From Caenorhabditis elegans (taxonomy: Eukaryota > Nematoda > Chromadorea > Rhabditida > Rhabditidae), in contig NC_003283.11 of NCBI RefSeq assembly GCF_000002985.6, positions 6,448,001 through 6,512,000 of the forward strand: 64,000 nt of DNA. The letters are read 5' to 3'. Below are positions 26,201 through 39,909 of this stretch, one piece after another. Each line of letters starts with the position of its first letter. Position 1 is the first letter of the stretch. Below the pieces are notes generated by a model. It saw only the letters and a list, made by a program, of their open reading frames with translations, was not told where the DNA came from and did not search any database. The position numbers were made by a program, and so were the translations under genes.

Positions 26201-29200
26201 AATTGAAATCACAGTTTTGAGAGAATCAAGAACCTTAGATTCAAGAAGATAATTCAATAATGCTCTGAAATTTTTTTTTAAAGACTTACTAATCAAAAAA
26301 TTTACAATAGCTACATATCCTGAAATTTGCTAAACAATTCATTGAAATGGTACAAAATTTAGACTTTGATTGTAACGCACCTTGTCATAAAAGATTAAAC
26401 TAAAAAAATTTCAGTAAAAATGATGAATAAGCAACCAATTTTTATGATATTTCAATTCAGATTTTGGAAGTTTTCACAAACTGTTCAAATTTTTTAAAAG
26501 ACATTTTCAATTCGAAATACCTTCAGTAAAAAACTGAGCAATAGTTTTATATTCTTGATATATCAAAATCTGCCCTTTCAATCTTGATCTAGCCCTTATG
26601 GCGCTTCATCTTAACCTTTGTGCAATTCCAAAAAAAAAAAACTTGAGAAGCACATCCTCTTCTATTCTTGAGTCAAGCATTTGCTCTTTCCAAACGACCA
26701 GCAGGAAGTTTTCATTATTCTTCGTGTTGTGTTCTTATTGTTTCTTGTTTTCTTCCGACTTGTTGTATATCGGAAAGACCCCGGGATTGTTATGTAATTC
26801 ATCCATTGGTGCTGACAACGGCATTTCCCCCTTCACTCCGCCGCGGATCGTATTATTATTTCTTCACCCCTTGCCGATTGCCCTCTTCCGTATTACAAGA
26901 CAACATAAAAGAGAGATGCGCAACAAGCACACTGTTTATTTTTGGAATTATATAATCTCTACAGACCTCTCCTACCATCACATCATCTTTTGTTACAAAT
27001 TATTCTCTTGTTTTCGCCTTGCTCAGAGCTTATCAGAATCTTCCCTAAATTTATGATGATGTACTTTGAACAAGCTTCTCCCTAGGAAAATTTGAAAAAT
27101 CATTTTATTCAATTATGTAAAACCTTGTAATTTTACATTACTTTTAAGATTAGTGTGTAGACCTACATAACGTTCTAAACTCCCAGCAATCAAATCTTTT
27201 CCGCATCCACGAGTCTATTTGTATTCGACATGTCGTTGTCCTCGTTTTCTACCTCACTTTTTTTCGATACCTCTCTCGCGTCAAAATCCACTGACCGCGG
27301 TTCGCAGTTTTGCAGTTTTTAGTGTCGACATCCCGTCGCCAGTCACCTCGTTTCTTTTGTAGTAGTAGTAAACGAACCTTCATATTTCTATTATTATATT
27401 TCTAGGTTTCAACTGACGAAGGCCGTTCTTCCGTTCCGTTTTCTTTTGCGCACCACAATCATCACATTTTTTATTACCATCCATAGATATGTCACAGGAT
27501 CATTGTAATTCATATAATCTGTCTAAGAGTGGAATATACCAAGTTGGCCAGAACTTGCAAAGAAAAATGCTAAAATCTGCTAAACTGTAACATTTTATCA
27601 CATTTTTACAAATAAGTAGATCGCATTTTATCATTAGCCTTTTCCATCACCATTGTTTTACTTTGGAACCTGTCTCTGATTTTATCAAAACATTTTTAAC
27701 GGACAAACTACGTGCAAAAAGTTTTTTTTTTACATTTCAATAGTTGAGCACATTTTTGATAAAATGAAAGACATATGTCAAAGTAGAGCAGGAAAAAGCC
27801 TAACTAGTAAGCTTAATAGAAGATTTTCTGCCTTTTTTCCAAAATCTAACAAACTTTCCGGTAGCTCAATGCCTGAACGGTGCACACTTGAAAAAACGTT
27901 CGAATGGCATATAACCACTTGAGATTTCTTTTCGTTTTCCGATCACTTCCCTCAATAGTCAATGTTCACCCGGTTTTGGCCTATCTTCTTCATTTTACTG
28001 CTCTTGGTTCCTCGACGCCTTCTTTTCTTTTACAACCAAGTTGACAGATATCCGGTTTTGATTTCAATTTTTTCTACATTTTTCCTCTATTCTTTTGAAA
28101 GAATTCAAATACAATCTCGTCAACATTCAAATTAATCAGTTTGGCGCCAAAGTTCTCATCTCTCTTTCTTTTCCCTCTCCTATCGGAACTCTTTTGAATT
28201 CAAATGTTCCTTTTTTTCTGGTTGCACTTTTACCTCTGCACCATCTCCATTCAACTCTTTGTTTTATCGAAAAAAGACGATAAGAGACGGACGGTTTCAG
28301 TGTTGTAGACAAGAACACTGAAGACTTTAATGTTTCCAATTTTTTGTCATGTTTTTCATTTTGTTACAAAAAAAGTGAAAGTGTGAGAATAACTTCCCAA
28401 ATAGTTTCGTTTGAAATAGAGATCGAACACAGCCAAAACAACAGATTAACTTATTTTCAAGTATATTTCTTAACTAAATGTTTGGCATATTTCTTTGTTA
28501 AAAAATTGCTGAACTTGAAAAGTTAACGACACGGACACACCTGTTTTTTATTTTAAAATTCAACTTTTATTAACTTTTTAATCTATACAATTACTAATTG
28601 TTTTTAAAATGCCGCACTTCCCCTTTAAGTCTTGCACCATATCACTTTAACAGCTTATATCTTGGTTCGCAGTGACCGTATCTAAAAGAAATTGCCTAGA
28701 AACCTATAAAAAGAAAACAAAAAACGTTTTCACAGTTGACAACTTTTTGATAGAACGAAAGATAACCGGGATATGAGCTTCCAAAGTTGCAAACTAATGC
28801 GGTACGTTTAGAAAACTTACAAATTTTTTTTCCAAAGTCCTCATTTATTGTAGTCGTCACCTCGTTTTACGCCAATTTAATACCCATTCCACTACCACAT
28901 TACCCTTATCTTCCTCTTCTTTTTTCAGTTCTTCACATATTTCAAACCATTTGATGTTCGCTTCGACAACTTTTACCTTGAAAATTGCGCGAATTCATTG
29001 GGGCGGCCAATTATAAGCCATACCTTCCGGGGTGGCGACTATTTTGAGAATTTAAATCGATAGTCCCCCCCCCCCCCCCACCGTCCGCGAAATTTTAATC
29101 CAATTAGTTCGCAAAAACTGGTACTTTATCTTTCGATTTACAGGCTCTACAACTTGAAATACAACACGAAGGTCAACTATTGGTTAATCGACTCAACAAA

Positions 29201-32200
29201 CAAATTAAGTGAGTTTAGGAGTTTTGAAATTTTCGATTTTAATCTTCTGGAATTTTCAGAGACGATCACGACAGCGACTCGTCAGAAGAAGAGAAACGGA
29301 AAACTTGTGTCGATGCGATCAGAAAACGGTGGCATACTATCTACTTGAATAGTTTGTCTCTAGTCTGCAGAATTGAAGAGCTTATTAACCATCAGGTGAG
29401 AATTCATTTTGTGTAACTTGAAGAATTGCTTTAAAAAATGCGTGTTGTGGTTCAGAAATTCGTTTATCTAAAACTGTAAGCGTAAATGTGTTTTTTTGTG
29501 TTAGTTTTTTTTTTAAATCTACTAACTTCATAGCGAAGCCTTGTTTAGAATTGCATGGATCTATTTAGAAATTCTATTGTAAAATATCGATATCAAAAGT
29601 TGCCCTCTAGAGTTAGTGAATTTTCAAGTTCCATTCCCCTTTCTTCATGCCTTTGTTTTGATTTTTTTTTCAAAATTGTGTTTCGTTTCAAACCACAAAT
29701 GAACCCATTCTACGATCACATAACTAAAAGGGCTGGTCTTTTCCTACTAATTTAAGGCGTTTCCCTTAGGAGTCGGTCTCCTTGCAAATAGGTTCCAAAT
29801 GTGTCAGGTGTATGAAGTTCTATCACTAACAAGCTGTTCAAGTTTTTCTTTTGCTTTTTCCGTTGATTATTGTTTGTAAACAACTAAAGTGATAGAGTGA
29901 AGAACACATTCGTTCGTTTTCCCAGTGTGTGTGAGACACAACAAGCAAAAAGTGATCCAATTCTCGAATCGTACAACACTTTTCCAGCGAATAGTGCTTT
30001 GTGTTGAGAACTGCCGACCGATCCATGAAACCTTCACTATTGCTTTTGAAAGAGAGACTGTTGTGTTCACGGCAAACGAGACTTTTTTCCCAAAATATTT
30101 TTCTCTGAATTGAAGTCGGCCGTTTTGTGTATGCACCAGTTGCAGTCATTCAATAGTTTCACTGTTTGAATTATGCAAATCAATTCCCTTTTTTGGCAAC
30201 TACTTTGTACGTAATAACGATTTGTAGTAGGTGGTGATTTTTTTTTCCGGTCATTCCGTTTTTGATCAATTTTGGTACGGTTTCTAGAAATTGGCTATAA
30301 GGGATTTCTATAAGTTGATATATGATATATATCGATAAGCTAAATCACATGCATTTTCATGATTTAAAAATATTTAAAACTAACAAGGTGACAAATCATG
30401 TTACCACGTGGATAAGTTGGTAAGGTTCATTCAAATACTCGATCTAAAAAGTTATGTTAAAAATTTTTATAATTTAGAAACAGGCATTCAATAATAGAAA
30501 GAAAAAAAATTGATACGGCCCAAGTTGATGGTGTAAGAGACTTTTGATTTTCTTCTATTTCAATATCATATTCGACATATGAATTCGGTGCCAACAGCTG
30601 CCTCTCCGTGCCTATCCCACCTCCGGGCTGCCAGTCATCTCGTTATTATTCGCACTTTTTGTCACTCATTATTATATATCTATACCTCCCTCGAGAGGAC
30701 CTTTTCGTATTTTTCCGCGTAAATTTCATTGAGCTTTTTTCTACGGTTTATGCTTATTTATTAATAGATCAATTTCTCCCAGTTCTTCAGAATTTCTGGA
30801 TGCATATTGCACCTGTAGGGGTTAATTAATTATAGGTTAGGTTGTCTCTGCTCAATTTGTGGGGGGAGGCCAAGCATCTAGATATAAAGAATTAATCGCG
30901 CCCAACTGAACCCAACGATTTCCTATTTCATTTGTTTACCAAAGTGTCTTTTGCGGGCGGTTCTTGGCAGATATTAGAGCCACATTACACCCTCGGTTTC
31001 CCCGTGTGCGATCTCATAATAATTATAACTATCCACCCTTCATAGAACTATTATAGAATTGCTAATTGACTAGGTTTCAATTGAATAGTTTAGTTCTGCC
31101 AGTGTGGTGTAGTGTCCAATCGAAACCGACTGGGCAATCAAAAGGCAATAAATCTTGCGAACAAGCCTCTCACACACACTCACCTCCACACCAGAAGAAT
31201 TTCCGTTACAATCCCGACAATCATTTTATCATTTCTCTCGTGTAATTAGGCTTGATGCAGTGATGTGGTGGTCCGAAATGCGGCGGCGGTGGTTGTGTAA
31301 CCATACGATGTGTAAGAGTGCTTGGAAAACCCGTAGTATTTGCATGTGGATACGCTTCAGCCATCGGTTACTTCACACGTTCCTTCCCCTCCACGCCGGT
31401 TTTCAATTTCAATTGTGAAAGTGGAAGAGACTGAACTTTTTCATTAGCCCAATGTGTTCGAATAGAGTTTCAATTTAAAACTCAACGTTCAGAAGTTTAA
31501 TTTTAGAATTTCTCAGAAAATATTTATTTCCTACCTATTTTTTCGAAACAACAAAATCAAACATCTCGTCCCCTCAAAAAACCGTGCTCATATTGCATTT
31601 ATTGTTCCTAAAGCCTCGCCGCTCACTTTTTCGATTGTGTGCTCCACCAAACAAATGGTGAACACATAGACAGGGCATTGCCCGATATTTGATGCTGATT
31701 CATATCGGTCCGGCTCCAAACAAGGCTCCCCCGACTGTCATTTCTGTCACCCAACCACACCCTGGGTCTGGCAGAATTTTTTGTCACAATTGTCTCAATT
31801 TTTGGTAGCTACAGTTTTCCGAGTTGTTCTCATTCAAAATCCAGTCATTAGATTGTAAAATATCAAGTCTGAGTTCGTCTAAATATTGTAAAAGTAGAAA
31901 CAATTTTCATTTTAAAAATTACACAAGCGCAAATATGTGTCTCGGTCAGCCTTCAAGGCCCTACCTGCCTTACCTTGTACGTAACCCACTTTGCCTTGTT
32001 GCCTTGTCTTGCCTACCTTATGCCTAAACGACATATTTTTCAACAAGTTTAATCGAACGTTCCAAAAATTAATGAAAAATAGGAAACTAAACAGTTTTGA
32101 GGTAAAACAATGCCCGGTAGGTAGGCACACCTTAAAAACTTTGCCTACCTTCCATGAAGCGCTACTTTCAATGCATTTATTTCCGGCGCGCTGCTTTTGT

Positions 32201-35200
32201 CTCAAAAACGTCTTAACCTTTGTCCCAATACTCGTCAATTTTTTGTCGTTTCATTCAACATTTTCGTTGTTTGCGCCTGGTATTAACCGTCTTTTTTGCA
32301 TAGTCTTCGGCTTACAAACATGTATCAAGTACACGGTGTGTATTTGATAGTAAACCAAATTTCCAGTTTCTCTAGTTACATTTTCTTCAATTTTTTAGAA
32401 TTATTTTTGTTTGAAGTTTTGAAGATGGAGTTTTGGCATTTTTATAAGGAATTTTGAAAAAAAAATCAATTTAATTTCTGGTTGAGTAGAAATTACCATC
32501 CCTCACACCGCCCGAAAGTACATTAGCGGATCCTATTTTTGGGTTGAGATATAGTTTGCACAGTTGCATGAATCTATGACACGCAAATAGTATCGTGACA
32601 CACATTTGCGCATATGGGGCTTCGTCAGTTCTTCGTCACTCACTCTATTTGTTCGCAAGTGCCTAGGTACAATTACCTATGCATGCGCCCTCTTCCTGTC
32701 CACAAAAGCGCATCTTCTCACGATACCCCCTACTCTCTTGTTCGATTCTATGTAATTTTAAATTTTTCAGCAAGCATCAGAAGACTCGGAAAGTGATCCG
32801 GACCTCGTCGGACCACCGATCAAACGGGCTCGCATTCGAACTGTTGGTCACCTGACGGCTTCTGATACGGAAGAGTCTGAAGCTGACGAGGAAGACAGAC
32901 ATAGTCAGACTGAAACTGTGGTCACTGAAGACGATAACGTTCTTCCATTTGCGGAGAACGAGTACGAAAGTATTATGGATGGAAGGTGAGTCTGGCAGAG
33001 GCTTTACCTCAAAATTTTGTTGATTCTTACTAAAAGTGCGTATACTTTTAAAATTGTATCAGTACTTTTAAATCGCACCTTTCTCAAAATCCTTGACAGC
33101 CATTCGAATAGTGAAAACTCCCGAAAAACTAGAAAAGCTTCATCCCTTATAAGAAGTCCCGCGCAAGCAATTAGAAACGCATCTTTTCACCCATTATGTT
33201 ATTCAAAAGTCGTTTCATGGTAATAGCTTTGTGACAGTCAGGTGCGCCTTGGCAAAGGATTATCCGGTCCGTTCTTTTTCTCGCAGAAAATAAATGTGTT
33301 TCTTTTCGGGTGCTTGCATCGGTTGCCTCCTCCTCATCCTCCAATAACCCCAGAGCCACATAAATTATCGCCCGCCTAGATTTTGTCTCACAGTCGGAGG
33401 ATAATATTTTTAATTTCAATTCATATTTCATTCGTTTAATAAATCTTCATTTCAGAGTAACTGTCGATTCGTGTACCTCTTCGTCCGAAGACCAGATGGT
33501 TGAGCAGTCGACGAACAAAAAATGGGAGAGTGTTCTACAAGACGTCGGCTATTCAAGCGGAGAGAATTCAATTCATGAAGCTTTGAACACATGTGCTGAT
33601 CATTTGTAAGTGACCTCGAAACTTTGTCGAAAACTCCAAAAGAACATCTGTCCAATGGCTGAAGGATTTGAAAGGAGTTATCCTGAGACGATTTGTAATA
33701 TGAAGGCTAACTGTTAGAAGCAGTCAACCCGTTTAAGTTTACCTCAGATTTTTAGTAGCTTTCTCAAAGTTTCTGCTTGCCCGGCTACATTCCATGAACA
33801 GACAAATCAGTGCTAGACACACGCTGGAATGGTCAGCAGAAAGTTGGCATCTGTTAGAGGCTGACCGTAGTTTTGCAACATGTGGTAGCACATTTTACGA
33901 TCAGTTGGATAGCCAAGGCGGGGCGCGATAGGCTCGCAGACATTTGTAGTCATTCATTATTTTATAAGACGTGTGACAATATGCTCAGCAAATTTGAGCG
34001 GTAAGTTATAGGAAATATCTTGGATACGTGGGAACAATCATTGTTGTCAAAAGAAGTCATGTTTTCACCCAAGTAATTAGTTAATCGAATCCTTCCAAAT
34101 GTCACTATGACCCGAATCGGAGTGGTTTCCCAACACCTTTTTAAAATAAATGACCAGCAATATTTTGCGCGTGTGCGCACGCCCGGTTTCTTATCCGCAT
34201 AAATGCGAACAAAATAAATCAGCGGCGGACACGTTGAAGAACACAGCCTTGAAAGTGATGAGTGGCTCGGGGGGACAAGTGATACGTGATATCCTACTCC
34301 CGGGGAGTCCACACCGCATACTTATTGGCCTCCTCCCGCCAAACAAACGTTTCTTCAAAACGTCTTGTACGCTGCCCCCTCCTTCGACACAACTTTTAGA
34401 TTTATTAGTTTCGGGTTACGTCGTGGATTTTTGAGTTCCGCTGGGATATCTTTTTTGCCCTTTTCTAACATTTATAATCTACAACTATGTTTGTGTTTAT
34501 ACAAATCATCTCAGAGAACTAGATGATCGAACTATAAGTTTGAAATATTTTTTGAATCAAAATATTTAAGCCCAAGCGTTAGAGTTTCTAAAAACAATTG
34601 ATGGTAGAAATCATGGAATCAATCAGTGGTTTGTTTATAAAAAGTTTTATAAACTATACAAGAAATCTGATACTGGGTATAGTTGGTTTTTTTTGCTCGA
34701 AATTCTAAACATCTTCCCCGCCTCCCTCCAGTATTCCATTCCAAACACCCCACAATTTGCAGAGTTCCTGAAACCAGTGACATGCGACGAAAACGCATCG
34801 AATGCTCCCCGGTCAAAGCCTTTTATCGGACTGTTCAGTTGGAAGACATGTCGGATCTAGAAGTGACTAAAGCCATCAATCACGATGTAGAAGAAGAACC
34901 AAACTTGTCTGATTCGATGTATGTCAACCATGATTCCACGTTCTTGGCCACTCAAAACCTTCCAGAATATGGTGAGTTGAAGCTTCTGTGAGCTTTAAGT
35001 AAATTAAAGTTTCCAGACGAAGTAATGGCTTTAATGGATGATGATGATCTACCAATGGACATGTCAATGACAGAATCATTCAATACAAAATGGCGGGAAA
35101 TTCATGGACAGAAGAAGCCATTGCGACGTGCATCTCGACCAAGTCGTGAACAAATGAATTTGATTGCCAAGGTTAGATCTTAAATCTGCCAATCTGTTTT

Positions 35201-38200
35201 ACTGAGTGTGACTGAATGACGGATGGTTGGCCGGGTAAACGGTTTCCGTAGGTGTGATTGATGTCGCACCTATCCTCATCTGGGTAGTGTCCAGAATTGT
35301 AGATGATCTCATTTTCTTATCAACTAGTACTCCCTACACCATGTTATCTGATATTTCCGAGCAGAATGAGCAACAGGTGCTTTGCGTATAACTAGTTGTA
35401 AATCAGACTGATCGTAAAATTTTGTTTATTTATTACAGAGCTCGTGCGACGCATCCTCTGAAGACTCGTCCGAAGGAGAGAATCAAACGAATTTGGAAGA
35501 TGATCCGGAGATGATGAGTGTGTAAGTTGAATTTGATTCGTTAATTTTGAAAAAATATTTAAGATAGAGTTATTTCCGAATCAATTTTCAGTTTTTCCCT
35601 TTGCGATGAAGTATAGAAAGCTAATCTTGTCTAGGAAATGTATCTAAAATTTTAAAATTCATAAACCGATTGATAGAAAATAATTACATGTTTCATACAA
35701 TTTTTCCATTTTTTTCGAGCAGTATTTTTTTGCCAAAATTTAATTTTTTATTTTAAAAACTTTGATATAATTTAAAAATTTTTAGTCTTGTTGGAAATTT
35801 TTCTAGTTACACATTACTCTTTCCAGATCATTCAACTCTGCCCAATTCGACACATCCTCCCCATTGAAGCGCCAACGATCGGCTCGCGGACTCAAGAATG
35901 CTTCCTTCCTTTACGACAGTCTCGAAATGGACGGATCATTCTGCTCGACACGTTCCGAGATGCTTCCACCGTGCAAAACGAGATCCCTTGCACGCCGCAA
36001 GCTTCGAGTTCGCAGAATGCCACGTAGCATGAGTGACGGAGAGCAATTGGGCGTTGTGAGCAGTAAACCAGAAGGAATGATGACTCCAATGATCCGTGTT
36101 TCCCCACCTTCTACACCAGTCCGCCGACTTCTCAGGAAGCTCGACGAGCAGATTAGAAACCGGGATAGTGACACGGCGCCAGAACATAGTGATGCTGCAC
36201 AAGCCTATGAATGGGATGAGTATAATGTAAGTGTTCAAACTGTTTAATGCAGAAAAAATTGAACTTTAAAACTTTGAAATTTAAGTACTACTAAGTCTCC
36301 TAAAACCACTGTTCCTTAACAATTCGCCTACACATCATTCTGATAACACAAGTTTTATGTGTGATTGACATCAAAAGCGACACATTTCTTTCCAATTTTT
36401 GTCAAATTTGTCTGATACTCATTCTAATTGATTTTCTACGATAATCTAATTTGCTAACGGTTTTACTGTTTCACTCCCATTTTCACTATTTTTTAGAATT
36501 TCTCAAGAACAAAAAAGAAATATAGAGCAATTTGTGCTCCGTGGCAACGGGAAACACTTTGCTGCCTGCCAAATGTTTCTATTGACAATTTTTCGTGTGT
36601 GTTTAAAAGCTGAGGATGTTTTTGTGCATCCGTGTCACGAAAGCACAGTCGCATAGAATTTGCAATTTTTTGTTTTTGAAATTTTTTGAAATTTTTTTTT
36701 GCCAAAACTTTATCAGAACTTTAAAGCTAAACATAATGGGTTTTTGTGTAAGAAATTTTAAAATAAAAAAGAACATCACCCTTGTTTTTTTTTGCTCAGA
36801 AAAATTATTTAAAGCTAATTTAAAGGTCCAAACTTACGTAGCGAAATATACCAAGACAGAAAAATTTTAAAAGAGTTATCAAAAAATTCCGGAAATCTCG
36901 AATTTGTTTTTTTTAACCATAATTTAAATTTTTTAAGTCCTATTTTCGATTCAAAAGTTTCAATTAAAAAAAATACAAATAATTCTCACACGATTCAATC
37001 TGATAAGTTCCAAACGGCGGCACTGTGTCGCCTTTTTTTCACCTGAAAAAAGTAGATCATCATCTTTCTCTCACTCTCAAGAAAACAACAAACACTTTGA
37101 AAATTTGTGACCGAACGTTTTCCTTCTCACATTTGGTTTGCTTTTTGTTGTGTTCTTCCACTCTTTGGTCAGACAACGATTAAACGAGAAGCTCTATTTC
37201 CTTCTTTTTGTGCACTAATTACAATCTCATTCGTCTATTCTACCCCCGTAACAATCTCGCGCAGTGACCCCGAAGGCTCTAATTAAAGGTGAGAGGGGTC
37301 GTCCAAGCATTGGCAATTCCTCACCAAATTCAATATTCGCGCGAACAGCCAGCCAGGTGGCTGAACAGACTTCCCCTCCTCTCAGGAACGCATGCATAAT
37401 AATAATAAGGGTTGAGTGCATTTCATTTCACATTTCACCTTTCCCTCCCTCTTCTTCCTGTAAACATTATATTACATTGGGTTATTGACATCGTGCATGC
37501 TTGCGCGGATGACACGTAAAACTATAAAATTGGTTGCTGTAGCTTCTCCTATTATTAGAAAAAATATTAGGGTATGATTTTTGAATGTGTTTTGGCCAAA
37601 TATTTGTATCGATATTTTATAATTTTGATTTTTATATTTTTCATTTTTCAGCCACCACAAAAGGACGACTCAATTTCCGACCGCCACATTCAGACAATGA
37701 CTGATATCTCCGATCAATTGATGAATATTGATGATGATTTCGCAGAGCATTTTGGAACTTCCAGTGCAATTCGACTGATCGAAGAATCGAAATCACATTT
37801 GAGAGTTGTCCTAAAGGCTCTTGAGGAGAGTGACTCGAATATTCCACAGCTCTCAAATTTTGAGCTGATAGCCCGCTCAAACCTCCGCCAGGTCGATGAG
37901 GCTTTAAAAATTCAATCTGGAAACCAACCATCATTTTTGGAAACCAGCACTCTCCAGGATCTCCGATCAGAATGGGCTAATTTATATGAATCGATTCGCA
38001 GCCCGTTTGCTCGAATTATGCATCAAGTCAAAAAGTTTGCAGCGACATTGCAAGAAGTTTCATCGATGGCTTCTCTTGGTGACGTTGATATTCGTTCAAA
38101 AGAGGACGTGGCAAAGACATTGGACGCTGTGACAGCTATTGAACGACGTCTGAGCAGTGAAAGGCAAGAATTGAGGTGAGTCAGATTCTTTTGTTTACTG

Positions 38201-39348
38201 TATGCAAACAAAAAGCATTTGTTCTTCTTGAATTTTTAGTTTTTTTTTGTCTTTTTATTTTTCATGTGTTTCCAAACTTTATATTTGCAACTTTCAAAAA
38301 CAAAATTTACAATTTCAGAGACCTCTTAGCTTCATCAAGCTTCCGAGACGTCGCCAAAGATCTTTCCTGTGAATTTGAATCCGTCTCTGAAGGATACGAC
38401 GACGCTGTCGACAAAATTGGAAAAATGGCTCACTCATTATCACAAGTGAAAGGAGAATGGGATGCTTGGAATAGCAGACAAAATGATATCAGAAATGCAA
38501 TGGTTCGTATTGAATCCCATCTGAAAGAGGGTCAAATGGACAATAAAATGATTGCGGATGAGATGGAGTTGTGTCAGGAAAGAATGAACAGTCTAGAAAC
38601 TATGTGCAACTACTTGACAGCCTCGTTGGGATCAATTCAAAATGAATCCAACTCAAAGAATCTGCCAGATTTTAAGGCGGAACTCTCGATTTACAGCAAT
38701 GCGTTGGCCAGGCTGAAGGATAGGTAAGACAATTTTTTAATGTGATAAAATACTCCAAAAGCTGATAGATTTTTGAAAATGTTAGTCAACGTTTTGACAA
38801 ATTGCCAAATTTTTCAAACTGTAGCGTGCTTTCAGAAATTTAGAACATTGCTGCAGAACCTTGCTTGGAAAAAATGTTATTGTCTAAGGCAAAACTGAAA
38901 AATTTTCACTTTGTGGCTGAAAATTAAAAAGAAATCAAGTTTTTTGAAACGTTCTATGCGAAAAAATTTTGCTATGATAATTGTGTCCACCGGCGCAACT
39001 CTAAAAATATCTCCGTTGAAGATTCGAGCAAAACGTCTCAATTTTAGTATTTTAAATTTCAGATTCAACGACATGATCCGAGTGCCAACTCCCCCAACAG
39101 TCCAATTCCACCCTCCGGAGCCACTTCCATCTTTGGCTCGAAGCATGACAACTCAAACAGCTGAAATGGAATCGGAAACTGAAAATGAGCCACTCACAAT
39201 TGCGGAGGCAATCTCTTCATCTCGTCTCATCAAATTCACATTTGCCCTTTCTCTTCTGGCAGCGCTCGCAGCGATTTTCTATTATCACGTGTTCGGAAAA
39301 CCATTTGGTCCGCATGTAACCTATGTGAATGGACCACCACCGGTTTAA
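17213..39348 (+). CDS. unc-83: UNC-83, KASH-domain outer nuclear membrane protein
   Basis: Sixteen exons join in phase: 17213-17284, 19005-19103, 23882-23974, 24608-24704, 24859-24995, 29144-29208, 29260-29395, 32771-32985, 33456-33605, 34763-34971, 35017-35171, 35439-35521, 35827-36226, 37652-38175, 38319-38723 and 39063-39348. The product is 1041 residues, the length I recall for the long UNC-83 isoform. The C-terminus has a single membrane span (about 1001-1022) and a short lumenal tail, GKPFGPHVTYVNGPPPV, the KASH signature ending PPPV. The cytoplasmic part has acidic and serine-rich stretches, a basic region (exon 13), and two long helical, spectrin-like exons (14-15). From published work, UNC-83 is held in the outer nuclear membrane by the SUN protein UNC-84 and recruits kinesin-1 and dynein to move nuclei in hyp7, P and gut cells. 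Large introns 2, 5 and 7 (3.4-4.8 kb) and in-frame Met codons (for example residues 67 and 302) leave room for shorter isoforms with internal promoters. Confidence 0.97.
19104..23881. other. unc-83 intron 2 (4.8 kb)
   Basis: I see no nested gene. ORFs of up to 110 codons are unsupported. A stretch at about 20885-21115 is richer in GC and less repetitive than its surroundings (it contains CATCGGGCACCCGAG and GTGAAGAATACGAGAACAG). It would be a candidate for a regulatory element or small RNA gene. No tRNA B-box was seen. Confidence 0.5.
25121..25322. repeat. GGCGCC-flanked repeat
   Basis: TAGGCGCCACGCCGCCTG near 25121 and AACGGCGCCTGCA near 25310 form short inverted ends of an AT-rich ~200-bp segment. 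The segment also contains CAGGCAGATTTCAGGCAGG. It is probably a dispersed repeat fragment; the ends are approximate. Confidence 0.5.
29065..29079. repeat. 15-base poly-C tract in unc-83 intron
   Basis: An uninterrupted C-run lies about 65 bases before the acceptor of unc-83 exon 6. The complementary strand is a G-run of the kind prone to deletion in worms lacking the DOG-1/FANCJ helicase. Confidence 0.95.
29396..32770. other. unc-83 intron 7 (3.4 kb)
   Basis: No nested gene is supported. A near-palindromic forkhead-like site (TTGTTTGTAAACAA, about 29870-29883) and TAGGC/GCCTA-rich repeats (31940-32150) are visible. Segments at 30590-31000 and 31565-31770 are less AT-rich than typical worm introns and could hold promoter elements for a shorter unc-83 transcript. 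This is inference. Confidence 0.45.
31940..32150. repeat. GCCTTACC/GTAGGCA-rich inverted repeat patch
   Basis: Repeated CTACCTGCCTTACCTTG words on the left face GGTAGGTAGGCACACC and TTGCCTACC on the right. This gives imperfect inverted and direct repeats in the unc-83 intron. It resembles the TAGGC-rich patches at 11424 and 39925. Confidence 0.5.
36227..37651. other. unc-83 intron 13 (1.4 kb)
   Basis: No nested gene is supported. It is mostly AT-rich, with a distinct GC-richer block at about 37245-37400 containing CAGCCAGCCAGGTGGCTG. That block could be a regulatory element. Confidence 0.4.
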
Positions 39349-39860
39349 CTGAATCATCAGTATTCTGATTGAAATCCCTTTTTGTTTCTATTTTTATGTT
39401 GTAATCTCTGACCCGGGTAGGTACAAAATTAAACCAGTAGATTCGATTGATTGTTTTTATATTTTAAATTTCTGAAATTAAACATTTAATTTCAAAAAAG
39501 AAAAAAATTGTTTTTTAAAAATAGAAATGTAGGACTAGATACTCAATATTAATCACTTACCCTACAGTTTCTTTCGAATATCCGAAAATCTTCCAAACTT
39601 TCCCCCCAAAAAAATCTCCGTGTTCAGGTATTTGTTTCATTCTCTCTCTTTTTTGTTTCTCCACTCATATTGAGAATATTTTATATCTCCACTTAAATCG
39701 GTGACTTTCCTGTATATATGATGATTTATTTGACAAAAAATGTTATCTGAATATTCTCATCTGAAAAGAGAATCCACTTTTGATGTCAGTTATTTTATTT
39801 ACGAACTACCTTTTGGTTTTATCCTATTTTGTTTTGAAATTTGATTTATGTGCATTCGTT

Positions 39861-39866
39861 AATAAA
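39861..39866 (+). terminator. Poly(A) signal AATAAA for unc-83
   Basis: This is the first canonical AATAAA downstream of the unc-83 stop. It implies a 3' UTR of about 530 bases unless a variant signal is used earlier. Confidence 0.5.
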
Positions 39867-39909
39867 AATTAATATATGCCAAACACATGTGTATCATGAA
39901 AAAAAAGAC

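Larger units (their letters stand above)
24996..29143. other. unc-83 intron 5 (4.1 kb)
   Basis: No nested gene is supported. The 152-codon ORF at 26598-27056 and the 126-codon ORF at 25608-25988 are rich in Ser, Phe and Leu and lack splice sites. The intron contains a TIR-flanked repeat near 25121-25322 and a 15-base C-run at 29065. Confidence 0.5.

Noticed and set aside
26598-27056. 152-codon ORF in unc-83 intron 5
   Set aside because: Composition is low-complexity Ser/Leu/Phe, there is no initiation context, splicing or domain, and it is not needed by the unc-83 frame.
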